Positions 22,062 to 32,228 of a DNA stretch of 64,000 nt are shown piece after piece. The first letter of the stretch is position 1. Each line of letters opens with the position of its first letter. Made by a program: the position numbers and the translations under genes. The stretch is from contig CM077667.1 in assembly GCA_039707655.1 (NCBI GenBank), positions 158,328,642-158,392,641 of the forward strand, written 5' to 3'. The DNA is from Elymus sibiricus (Eukaryota; Streptophyta; Magnoliopsida; Poales; Poaceae). Below the pieces are notes generated by a model, which was not told the origin of the DNA, made no database searches, and was given only the letters and a program-made list of their open reading frames with translations.

Positions 22062-22229
22062 GGCAGCCTTGACGACCACCTCACTATCATCCAACGGATT
22101 GGACGCGATATACCTCCTTATGGCCATTCACTCCTCGAGATCCTCAGGAAGCATAGCTTGGATTAGGCTACAAAGGTCTGAAGTGGGGGACAGGGATCTG
22201 TGACGAAGGGGGTGTTTAGTAGGCGTCAT

Positions 22230-22984
22230 CTAAGACCAGGGCAGCGAGGGTACGGAGATGGGTAGGTAACCTGCATGGGGAGAGCAGCAGAGGTTGACGG
22301 TGGAAGCGGGGCGGCGGCGGTGGCGAGCTATCTAGGGTACGAGCGAAGGAGGAGCGGTGTGTGTGGGTGGGGGTGTTGAGGGGGGCCAAGGTGGTGTTTC
22401 AGGAAATGCCACGGCTACTGAAAATTTTACTAGGCGGAAGTGAAATGCTGGGGCTAGTGAAATTTTTACGAAGGGATTTGAAGTGGCGCCGGAGCAACAA
22501 ACATCGCACACAACCCAAACATAATAATTGTGTGCTATCAAAGAGAAAAACCCGTGGAACCACCAAAATTTAAATTGATCAAGGCGGGTAGATATTTTTA
22601 AGATTTCTCAAGGCGGGTTGCTGCAAACGTAGAAATGTGAGATGTGTGCCATACACTACGGTTAATCGCACACGATACACTGTGTGTGTGTGTGTGTGTG
22701 CCTGCTCCATCTAAAAGAGCTGAGAGCCAATATGGTGTCTGTCATCTCAGATTGGGGTATTCACTATACGCGTAACCCATCTACAGTGCCTCGCGCTTGC
22801 GAGGGAAGCCTCGTGTTAGCCTAGTCCGTCATGGCCAACGGCCACCAGTGGACTGTGCTGATGTGACAGGCACATGCATGGCACACGGTTAGTCTGGGGA
22901 ACCATGTCTACTGCATCGACAATCGCAAATAGTTGTCTCATCCCACTCGTGTGCAATTTATATAACAACATAGGGAAAAAAAGG
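22230..22984 (-). promoter_or_regulatory. Putative 5' flank of the B3-like gene within CACTA-like sequence
   Basis: This GC-richer stretch lies upstream of the minus-strand ATG and then passes into short 'cacacgg/cacacga' words and a (TG)10 tract at 22681-22700. No TATA box could be assigned with confidence. No ORF is supported. Confidence 0.35.
22681..22700 (+). repeat. (TG)10 microsatellite
   Basis: Ten perfect TG dinucleotides, directly following cgatacac. Confidence 0.97.
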
Positions 22985-23173
22985 TGGGAAACGGTTATAA
23001 CACAAACACACCTACATGTGGACCAAATATATGTATGAAAAGGGTGTTGTGATGTTCAAATACGGAATGTACAACTTTCATGTGGCACACACATGTCTCG
23101 CAAAGCGCACGATACTGCTGGCCTGTGCACCCCCCACTTCGAGTCGACTACAGAGAAAACGAATGCACTCGGA
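22985..23173. repeat. Left end of the degenerate tandem array, cut off by Gypsy B
   Basis: It shares 'tatgtatgaaaagggtg', 'tgtacaactttcatgtggcacac' and 'cccccacttcgagtcg' with units at 28000-29000. The array resumes at 27774, so Gypsy B inserted into it. Confidence 0.65.
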
Positions 23174-24675
23174 TGACACGTCTCCAACGTATCTATAATT
23201 TTTGATTATTCCATGCTGATATATTATCATTCTAGGATACTTTTTGGGTCTTTATTTACCAATTTATAATATTTTTGAGCACTAACCTATTGACCCAGTG
23301 CCCAGTGCCAGTTGATGTTTTCTGCATGTTTTTGCCTTTTCAGGTTTACAATACCAAACGAAATCCAATTGCCATGAATTTTTTTGATGATTTTTCTGGA
23401 CCAAAAGAAGACCTAGAAGCTTCGGAAGGAGGACGGGAGGCGCACGAGGGCCCCACTATACATCAGGGCGCGCCCTGGGGGGAGCGCCCTGATATGTGGT
23501 GGCCCCCTTGTGGTTCTCCCGACGTCCGCCTTCGGCCTATAAATTCTCTAATATTGCAAAAACCCTGGAGGTAGTCCCGAAATCCTTTTTCCACCGCCGC
23601 AAGTCTCTGTTCCGTCGCGAGGCCAGCTGGAGCTCCGTTCCGGCACCCTGCCGGAGGGGGGATCAATCACGGAGGGCCTCTTCATCAACCTTGATGCCCT
23701 CATGATGATGTGTGAGTAGTTCACCACAGACCTATGGGTCCATAACTAGTACCTAGATGGCAATCTCTCTCTCTCTCTTATGATCTTCAATAGAATGGTT
23801 ATCGCATCTTCGCTTTGATCTATCCGATGTAATCCTATTGTGCGGTGTGTTTGTTGGGATACGATGAATTGTGGGTTTATGTTCAGATTATTCATGAAAA
23901 GTATTTGAGATACCTCTGATATATATTGTCTCTTAATTGCATGATCATTATAGCTTCGTAATGCTCTCCGATCTATTGATGTGCTTTGGCCAAGTAGATT
24001 GATATTTCATCGGTTAGAGTGGTGCATTGTGGTAGGTTCAACCTGGCGATTTTCTATATCCTAGTGACAAATTAGGGGACAAGATGCATCTTTGTGTTGT
24101 TGCTACTAAGGAAAAAACGATGGGGTTCATTCATATTGATTGAGTTTACTTTGTCTACATCATGCCATCGTTCTCCAAGCATTACTCTGTTTTACTTAAT
24201 ACTCTAGATGCATGCTGGATAGCGGTCGATGAGTGGAGTAATAGTAATAGGTGCAGACAGGAGTTGGCCTATTTGTTTATGGACGTGATGCCTATATACA
24301 CATGATCATTGCCGTGAAAATCACATAACTATCCGCTTTTCTATCAATTGCCCAACAGTAATTTGTTACCCACCGTATGCTGCCTACATGAGAGATGCCA
24401 CTAGGGAAGACTATGGCCCCCGGGTCTATTGACTTATATATTTACAAATGCTACAATTACCTCGCTGCCTTTATTTATCTTTTATTTTATTTTGCAATTT
24501 ATATTTATCAACAATTATCTACACAATTCATTTGCTTGCAAATAACGAGATCAAGGGGATTGACAACCCTCTTGCCCGCGTTGGGTGCAAGTTGTTTGTT
24601 CATTTGTGTGCAGCCACTAAAGACGGTTCATTTGTGTTCCTCTTCATGGAAAACCCAATGCAGATCACAAGTATA
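23174..24675 (+). repeat. Gypsy B 5' LTR, about 1.5 kb
   Basis: Begins tgacacgtctccaacg and ends cagatcacaagtata. It carries the U3 inverted repeat at 23453-23502, a ctataaatt TATA box at 23537-23545, 36 bp later, and a short (CT)n at 23763. Relative to the 3' LTR it lacks about 95 bp near 24615. Confidence 0.9.
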
Positions 24676-24900
24676 AGGAAGGATTTCTGTCGCCGTTGCC
24701 GGGGAATATCATCGTCAACTATCAAGTAAGTTCACACAAATTTTCATTCACTTTTTCTGCTTTTTATTTGCTGTTATACTTAGCTTGTCTCATGAAAATA
24801 AAAAATACAAAAATATTTATCTTTGCCTGTTACTAGGTTAGGTTACTTCTTCGCTTGCTAGTTTACTTGTCTTGCTGGTTACTTTGCTTGTTCGATCACC

Positions 24901-26154
24901 ATGTCTCAAGATACTACTAAGTTGTGTGACCTCTCAAATACTAATAGTAATGATTTTATTAGTACACCTATACCCCCCGTCACTAGTGCGGAGGCTTTTG
25001 CTATTAATGATGCATTGCTAAATCTTGTCATGAAAGATCAATTTTTGGGAAGTCCTAATGAGGATCCCGTGTCACATATTAATACCTTTGTTGAATTATG
25101 TGACATGCAAAAGAAAAAGGATATGTATAATAATATTGTGAAATTAAAATTATTTCTTTTTGCACTAAGAGATAAAGCTAAAGCTTGGTTTTCATCTTTA
25201 CCGCGTAATAGTATTGGAACATGATTATCCAAAACTTCTATGCTGGACTAAACTTTGTGTCTAGAATTCTTCTAGATTCTGCTGCTGGTGGTACCTTTAT
25301 GGATGTGACATTAGGAGAGGCCACAAAAATTCTGGACAACATTATGACAAATTATTCTCAATGGCCTACCGAAAGGGCTCCAACCGGTAAGAAGGTAAAT
25401 TATGTTGAAGAAATCGCTACTTTGAGTGAAAAAGTGGATGCTCTTATGAATATGGTTGCTAGTAAAAATACTCATGTTGATCCTAATGATATTCCCTTGT
25501 CTACTTTGATTGAGAAAAATAATGATGCTATTTATGTGAACTTTGTCTCGCGAAATAATTTCAATAACAATGCTTATAGAGGAAACTTCAATTCTAGACC
25601 GTATCCCGGTAATTCCTCTAACAACTATGGAAATTATTATGGTAATTCTTATGGCAATTCTTATAAAAATTATAATAGGATGCCCTCTGATCTTGAGAAC
25701 ACAATTAAATAATTTATTAATTCTCAAAAGGTTTTAAACACTATGGTAGAAGAAAAAATTGCATGCAGTTGACACTTTGGCTAAAAACATGGATATAATT
25801 GCTCTTGATGTGGAAAGTCTTAAAAATAAAGCTTTGCCACCCAAGCATGATTTTAATGATTCTATTAAATCTATCCAAATATCTATTAATGAAAGTAAGG
25901 AGAGGACCGCTAAGTTGAGAGCTAAGCGGGAATTCTTAGAAAAAGCTCTTCCACCCGGTTTTTACCGGAATCATGATGAAGATCTTAAAATGATTGGTAT
26001 TTCTCCTATTGGATATTTATTTACCTCTCTGAATATAAATGATAAAGGTACTGGAGATGAGTCAACTCTAGTTGAGAAGCGTCCCGTTTGCTTAGAGGGT
26101 GATGATTTTGATGCTAAAACTGAAAAACGTGGGTTTGGAGAGTCAAAACTTTAA
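24901..26154 (+). pseudogene. Gypsy B gag (degenerate)
   Basis: Gag opens with 'MSQDTTKLCDLSNTNSNDF' and has the capsid landmark 'DPVSHINTFVELCDMQK' and 'ALRDKAKAWFSSLPRNSI'. A frameshift near 25224 moves to 'GGTFMDVTLGEATKILDNIM', an Asn/Tyr/Gly-rich stretch ('NNYGNYYGNSYGNSYKNYNR') and, after a stop near 25710, a third frame with 'LKMIGISPIGYLFTSLNI'. Gag packages element RNA in the cytoplasm. Three frames for one chain make this copy non-functional. The start matches the first ATG after the leader. Confidence 0.8.
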
Positions 26155-26228
26155 CTAGTGTTGTGCCCACTATTTTGGATTACAAGGACTTTAATTATGA
26201 TAATTGATCTTTAGTATAATTTATTTCC

Positions 26229-26625
26229 TTGTTGCAATCCATTATTAGCTCACCCAATGCTTATGAACAAAACAAAGCTTTTACCGAACATATAGTAGAA
26301 GCCATGATAAAAGCTTATGATGAGAAACTTGAGCTTAAAGTTTCTATGCCTAGAAAATTGCATGATGAGTGGGAACCTACTATCAAAATAAAGATCATTA
26401 AATATGAATGCAATGCTTTGTGTGACCTTGGTGCTAGTGTTTCAACTATTACTAAAACTCTTTGTGATGTGCTCGGTCTCACTAATATTGAAGATTGTTC
26501 CCTCAACTTGCATCTTGCGGATTCTACCATTAAGAAACCTTTAGGTAGAATTAATGATGTACTTATTATTGCAAATACAAATTATGTGCCTGTAGATTTC
26601 ATTGTACTTGATATTGATTGCAATC
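26229..26625 (+). pseudogene. Gypsy B aspartic protease, truncated by the deletion
   Basis: 'ALCDLGASVSTITKTLCDVL' holds the DLG active-site triad of a plant Gypsy protease, followed by 'LADSTIKKPLGRINDVLI' and 'VDFIVLDID'. The frame then runs straight into LTR sequence (aatcacggagggcc, equal to 23665 in the 5' LTR). The second half of the protease and all of pol are missing. Any product would end in a few LTR-encoded residues at a stop near 26670. Confidence 0.85.
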
Positions 26626-26720
26626 ACGGAGGGCCTCTTCATCAACCTTGCTGCCCTCATGATGATGTGTGAGTAGTTCACCACAGACCTACGGGTCCAT
26701 ACCTAGTACCTATATGGCAA

Positions 26721-26722
<2 letters not shown>

Positions 26723-26767
<45 letters not shown>
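26723..26767 (+). repeat. (CT)n microsatellite in the Gypsy B 3' LTR
   Basis: About 22 CT units. The homologous site in the 5' LTR (near 23763) has about seven. Confidence 0.95.
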
Positions 26768-26770
<3 letters not shown>

Positions 26771-26906
26771 GATGTTCAATACAACGGTCATCGCATCTTC
26801 CCTTTGATCTATCCGATGTAATCTTATTGTGCGGTGTGTTTGTTGGGATCCGATGAATTGTGGGTTTATGTTCAGATTATTCATGAAAAGTATTTGAGAT
26901 ACCTCT

Positions 26907-26908
<2 letters not shown>

Positions 26909-26944
<36 letters not shown>

Positions 26945-26948
26945 TATA
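26909..26948 (+). repeat. (TA)n microsatellite in the Gypsy B 3' LTR
   Basis: About 20 TA units with one TG interruption. The 5' LTR has only a few at the same place (about 23918). Confidence 0.95.
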
Positions 26949-27778
26949 GTCTCTTAATTGCATTATCATTATAGCTTGGTAATGCTCTCCGATCTATTGA
27001 TGTGCTTTGGCCAAGTAGATTGATATTTCATAGGTGGGAGTGGTGCGTTGTGGTAGGTTCAACTTGGCGAGTTTCTATATCCCAGTGAAAAAGTAGGGGA
27101 CAAGATGCATCTTTGTGTTGTTGCTACTAAGGATAAAATTATGGGGTTCATTCATATTGATTGAGTTTACTTTGTCTACATCATGTCATCGTTCTCCAAG
27201 CATTACTCGGTTTTACTTAATACTCTAGATGCATGCTGGATAGCGGTCGATGAGTGGAGTAATAGTAATAGGTGCAGGCAGGAGTCAACCTATTTGTTTA
27301 TGGACCTGATGACTATATACACATGATCATTGCCGTGAAAATCGCATAACTATCCGCTTATCTATCAATTGCCCAACAGTAATTTGTTACCCACCGTATG
27401 CTGCCTACATGAGAGATGCCGCTAGGGAAAACTATGGCCCCGGGGTCTATTCACTTATATATTTACAAATGCTACAATTACCTCGCTGCCTTTATTTATC
27501 TTTTATTTTATTTTGCAATTTGTATTTATCAACAATTATCTACACAATTCATTTGCTTGCAAATAACAAGATCAAGGGGATTGACAACCCTCTTGCTCGC
27601 GTTGGGTGCAAGTTGTTTGTTCATTTGTGTGCAACCGCTGAAGACGGTTGAGGATTGATATTCCTATTGGTTCAATAAACCATGGTTTCATAACTGAGGG
27701 AAATACTTACCCACTTTGTGCTGCAATTACCCGTTCCTCTTCAGGAAAAACCCAATGCAGATCACAAGTATCATCGGA

Positions 27779-30130
27779 CTAGGTTTGCAATCTCCCTGCC
27801 GTAACACAAAAACAATGGAAATCCATCATATGGTCAACCCCCCCCCCCGGACCCATCGTGTTTTATGTCAAAGGGGTAGACTGTGTGGGCCCATGGATGG
27901 GCGTGTCTCGAAAACTTCAAGATATGGGTCAGACCACGATGCCCTGAATGTGGCCCAACTATGACATGATGTATCACATATAGATATTGGTCAGACCATG
28001 ATATCCATCATATGGTCAACCCCCTCGGCCCCATCGTGTATATGAAAAGGTGGTGTGGTATTTGAATACCACATGCAGAAATTTTTGATGTGGCACATGC
28101 CTCTCACAACCCGGACATTACCTGACCACGCGAAGGTTTCATGTATATGCAATACTGTGGTGCCCCCCCACCACACACATACTTCGAGCCATCGGGAGGG
28201 CATATCAGCACGACATATCGCAACACATACCAATAATCAACCTCTTGGTCAAATTAACATCCCCCTCCACTTCGAGCCATCGGGAGGGCATATGTATATA
28301 TAGTACTCTCTCGCTGTCAACCAAAGTGACAGACCACATGGGTCCACGGATGGGTGTGTCACCCATAACCATGCGAGGGAGTGTACTCTGGAGACAACCA
28401 TTTGATGCATGTGGTCCAGACATATGTGTATATATGAAGTGGTGCCTGTTTTTTAAATACCAAATACACAACTTTGGCGTGAAACATGCATGTACATCGC
28501 CCTCGCAAACGTGGAAGTACTGTAAAAAGGGTGATGACCCGGTGTTTATGTGTCGGTTTAAGTGGGAGGGTCGACGATTCATGTATGCGCTCGAACTTTG
28601 GTCTGGAATTTCATCATGAACTATACCATAACAAATACCAAGAAGAATATCTACCTAGCTTGATCAAATTAGCATATGTTGCCATCGGTTTAAGTGACGG
28701 GCCACGCGGGCCCACAAATTAGATGATCGTCCATAACCACGTGAGGGGGTGTCCGAAGACAACACCGGCCAATGCGTGCATATATATGTGGCCCAAACAC
28801 ATATGTATGCAAGCGTTATGCGATGTATACAAATATGAAATGCACAACTTTCAAGTGTCACATGTGTCTCGCGTACCAGAAAGTCCCCCGTCCGGAGGTT
28901 CATGACCCATAGTATATATATGCTTCCACCCCCACTTCGAGTCGGTGGGAGGGGTTCATGTGTGTGTACGCATGCACTCTAATTTTTGTTAGGAATCTCA
29001 GTGTGAACTACGTATAGTAACACATACCAAGACGAATCCACAAACGGTCAAATTAACCTCTCTACTGCCGCCAGTGAAAGTGATGGACCACATGGACCCA
29101 TGGATGGGTGTGACGTCGATAACTACATGAGGGAGTGTTTGACAGCCAACGACTGCATGAGACCGAGACACATATGCATAACAACTTTAATGTCAGCTGC
29201 CTCGGAAACTGAAAGTCCCCATACGAAGGATCACAACCCATGTGGTCCTTCACTTTGACCTGTTATGAGAGGGGTTTGACCTACTAGGTGGATCCTTTTC
29301 GGTCCGCGTTAAGATATATAGGTCATGCATGGTGAGATATCCAGACAAATGTTTTGACCTCATGCATACCCATGAACCCACCAGCTCAAATTGGGGGGGG
29401 GGGGAGAAATAGTATACGCGTTGTGATCGTTCGTATGGGGACTTTCAATTTCTGAGGCAGGTGACATTAAAGTTGTCCATTGGGTCCCACAGATGGACGT
29501 GTCACTGATAACCACTTGAGGGAGCCATCAAGGGCCACCAACATCTGTGTCCCAAACATATGTATCGGGTGTTTTGATGTCAAAATGCCCAATGCAGGAA
29601 TTTGATGTGGTACCTAGTTTCCAAACCGGAAAGTCCCCAGAGTGAAGTATAACTACGTACGTACGTGTAGTATGCCTCCTCCCACCCCCCCTTCCTCAAC
29701 TTTGAGCCCGTGTGAGGGATTCATGTGTATGCATGCGCTCAAACTTTGGTGTCTACCATAACACAAACCAAGATGAATCCACCTTGGTGAAATCCCTCTC
29801 GCCGGTGGTCAAAGTGATACACCACGTGGGCCGACGAATGAGTGTGTCACTGATAACGCGCGAAGGATTGTCCGAGGGATGACTACCACTGCATGCATGT
29901 GTCCCAAACATATGTATGATACTGTTGTGTCTTGTTTTAAATATCCAATGCACAACTTTAATACTTTGTTGTGGCAACTTCCTGACAAAACGGACAATAC
30001 CACACAGAGGCCCATGACAACAAGTGTGCCGGAAGCCCCCCCCCCCCGACCACCACCCAATAACACCACCACTTCGAGGTGCATGAGTCAAACTATTTAT
30101 GCAGTGAACATGGGACATATGAGTTCGTGT
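27779..30130. repeat. Degenerate tandem array with units of roughly 340-400 bp
   Basis: A core with 'gaccacatgggtccacggatgggtgtgtcac'-type sequence recurs near 27885, 28331, 28699, 29082, 29479 and 29818. Each is followed by 'aaccac..gaggg', 'gcatg..tgtcccaaacatatgtat', 'ccaatgcacaactttaa' and 'cacttcgag'. Unit spacing measured between cores is 367, 384, 397 and 339 bp. It has no coding potential. It may be a satellite-like expansion inside the CACTA-like element, since flanking sequence on both sides resembles that element. Confidence 0.75.
29181..29476. repeat. Inverted repeat inside the tandem array (arms 29181-29237 and 29421-29476)
   Basis: The left arm reads acaactttaatgtcagctg..gaaagtccccatacgaa and the right arm is its reverse complement with only a few mismatches. 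The arms are about 57 bp long and separated by about 183 bp that include a G12 run at 29393-29404. Confidence 0.85.
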
Positions 30131-30597
30131 TAAGATTAGAAAATTTTCATAGATCATTTGACATGTTTATACATTAATTGAGTTTCTAGGAATTTAATGG
30201 AGAAAACCATATGCGCCCTTGGGTTCATATTTAGTCCCCATGCAAATAATGGAAAGAAATCTCAAATATCTTGGCATCGTGGAATTAATTGAAAATCTTG
30301 GTTATTAAACAGCTAGGCCACAAACATTGAAAATATTTGTTTTAAAATTCAAGTAATCCAAAACTCAGCTAAAATTCATGGAACTTGGCATGTTGTTTCA
30401 TGATATATGACACCAATAGGCTATGATATATTTTGGCCAAATTCGAGACAAGTTTTGATATACTCTTCTCACAAACGTGATATTATCAACGGTTGATACA
30501 CATAGTTGTCACATTATCATCACAAATGATTAAATTACCAAAACTGTGTGTGTTAGCCTAACAATATATTACGCGTACCGTACCCTCGGACGTGCGT
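30131..30597. other. AT-rich spacer, no feature seen
   Basis: No ORF, repeat or splice structure was recognised. It joins the tandem array to the GC-rich repeats at 30598. Confidence 0.5.
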
Positions 30598-30830
30598 TGA
30601 CGGGACGCATGCGAGCAGTCCACTGCTCATGCTAACGGGGAAGCATGTGAGTAGTACGCTACTCAGACTGACCGGGAGGCAAGCAAGTAGGTGTGTCAAT
30701 TGACGGGACGTGTGCGAGCAGTCCGCTGTGCAGGCTCATCGGAAGACGTGCGAGCAGGGGTGTGAAATGACGGGAGGCATGCGAGAAGTCCGACGCGCGG
30801 GCTCACCGGGAAGCGAGCCCTTTTACGCCT
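30598..30830. repeat. GC-rich short tandem repeats upstream of the zf-XS-like pseudogene
   Basis: 'tgacgggacg' recurs at 30599, 30701 and (as tgacgggagg) 30768. Each copy is followed by 'catgcgagcagtccg', 'ctcaccggga' and 'gcgagcag'-type words. Position and composition suggest an old promoter region of the gene at 30972. Confidence 0.6.
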
Positions 30831-30971
30831 CCCGCCTAGCCCCCAACTACTCCATATTAATCGTGCATGTGCCGCTGGTTATAACAGGCGACCGCACTCC
30901 CAACTCTCGCTACATACCACCTGTATCCTCGCCGTTGTTCCCAGTCATCAACGCTCTCGGAAGTGTATCAA

Positions 30972-32029
30972 ATGGCGACAAACAATCACACCATGGGAGG
31001 GAGTGGCAACGCGGGGTTCGAAGCCGGGGCCGACAAAGCACCTAAGCATCTCTTGATGTTGGGCGACAAGGTTACCCTCGCCGCTGATGAGCTCTCGTGC
31101 AGACAGAAGGGCGGCCCTAATGTTATAGCGACCGCCATGCCTCCCTAGCCGAAGGTGGTGGTGCACAGAGACTACTATGACTTCTCCGACGATGACCCCA
31201 GCGACGATGACTCCGACGACGACGGAGAACTGGTTAGACCCCTATTTTGGTAAATATATCCTAGGGTATCTCTGATTAATGTTTCCTCCTTTTTTGAATG
31301 GACAGCCCGGGGTTTATGTTATTTCAATCCATAAAATCAGAGTAAGTCTCGATAGATCCGTGTAGTGTACTTATTGATTGTTCGATAGGTAAATGATGAG
31401 TGATCTGGATAAGTGAGATATGTACAAATGACAATACTAATAATCTGTCTAGGGTTATAGTGATTTAATGTTTGATCTGCACGAATCGATTTGAATGGCC
31501 TACATAGATGATTATACATGTACCCCCTATGTAAATAAATATAAGAGCATTTAGATCACTACTTAATTTAGTGATGTATGGAGTAGTATTTACTTGAAGG
31601 CTCCTAGTATTTTTTTTGACAATTGTAAGTTCATGCATTTATAGTCATGAGTTAATAATTTTATTGCACTACGTTGCGTGTGCTCTCATTTTATGCATTT
31701 CATTCATCAGTATCACATTTTTTATTATTTGTATAGGTGCTATCTGACGATGTCGACAGCTATAAATATGATCAGAGGAGGTACAAGAAACAAAAGCTCG
31801 GGGAGCTCTATGCGGTATAGCATGAGTGTCGTATCTGACCCTGGCATGGGGGCTTCGAATGCCTGTTCTGCAACCAAAGTTTTCACACCGCGTTTGCAAG
31901 TGTTTTGGCACATGCAATAGGACGAGTTGTTGGCTCTTTCAGGTAGAAGTATTCTCGCAGGGTGGCACACGCCGCGTACGCAGAGTACCTGGAGAAAGTT
32001 TACGTTGTTCGTGGGTTCAATCAGGAATG
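30972..32029 (+). pseudogene. zf-XS-like zinc-finger pseudogene
   Basis: Exon 1 (30972 to about 31230) starts 'MATNNHTMGGSGNAGFE' and, after an in-frame TAG, gives the acidic 'YDFSDDDPSDDDSDDD'. An intron of about 500 bp follows. Exon 2 (about 31738-32029) encodes 'SYKYDQRRYKKQKLGELY', then 'GFECLFCNQSFHTAFASVLA' with a CxxC and distal His, and 'HAAYAEYLEKVYVV'. This pattern (CPxC, F, HA.., H..LA.YLE) resembles the zf-XS domain found with XS proteins of plant RNA-directed silencing. Four in-frame stops (TAG, TAG, TGA, TAG) mark it as decayed. The assignment rests on the finger and helix pattern only. Confidence 0.5.
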
Positions 32030-32228
32030 AGTTACATATGTATGTCCAACACTAACCTAGCTATCTAGTTTGTGTGTCTTATATCTATGCTTGTGTATGT
32101 TTATTATCTGTTGACCTAGATGTTGGTGAGACTTTGTGTTATGAACTATGTAGTGCAATGTAAATGCAGTCTTGAGCTGTAATTAGTTTGGTTGATGGAA
32201 TATTTATGCTTATCTTAGAATTCCCACA

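Larger units (their letters stand above)
17718..22229 (-). pseudogene. B3-domain-like gene carried in the CACTA-like region, interrupted by a solo LTR
   Basis: Read on minus. Exon 1 starts at the ATG at 22229 ('MTPTKHPLRH'), is split by the LTR at 20440-22061, and resumes with acidic repeats ('VGEADHDDEVTAEAVGEAD'), a central block ('SFIAIEPLLSFLKDTFYGVS') and three 57-bp repeats (19 aa, 'SSKGKEPIRDIREGTLQ'). Later exons bounded by AG/GT lie at 18123-18019 and 17936-17718 and are joined in phase. They encode 'WFPKQFTQDYLSNYM', 'VKVFLPGYDYYLDVLIK' and 'RGWTRVM', which resembles a plant B3 DNA-binding domain. The intron between exon 1 and these is about 1.7 kb and holds MITEs. A TGA in exon 1 (LPEDLEE*) and the LTR make it a pseudogene. 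The exon 1 donor is uncertain. Confidence 0.55.
23174..27773 (+). mobile_element. Gypsy B: pol-less long-LTR Gypsy element (WHAM-like), TSD tcgga
   Basis: The 5' LTR is 23174-24675, followed by leader, gag and part of the protease. Then at about 26624 the sequence jumps into the middle of the 3' LTR, which ends at 27773. The TSD tcgga is perfect (23169-23173 and 27774-27778), so the outer ends are original and the loss of RT, RNase H, integrase and the 3' U3 is an internal deletion. The element cannot be autonomous. Gypsy C at 32229-37109 has the same LTR family. The family name is recalled and unverified. Confidence 0.92.
26624..27773 (+). repeat. Gypsy B 3' LTR, lacking its first ~490 bp
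   Basis: It aligns to the 5' LTR from position 23665 onward and ends cagatcacaagtatca. The U3 inverted repeat and TATA box are absent. It has a longer CT tract (26723-26767) and TA tract (26909-26948) than the 5' LTR. Confidence 0.9.

Noticed and set aside
24395..24729. 93-codon plus frames in the Gypsy B LTR (also 27409-27658)
   Set aside because: Both lie inside LTR sequence, repeat between the two LTRs and have no domain.
27779..30130. CRISPR-like array
   Set aside because: Units are hundreds of bases long, degenerate and lack short identical repeats with unique spacers; the sequence is a plant nuclear genome.
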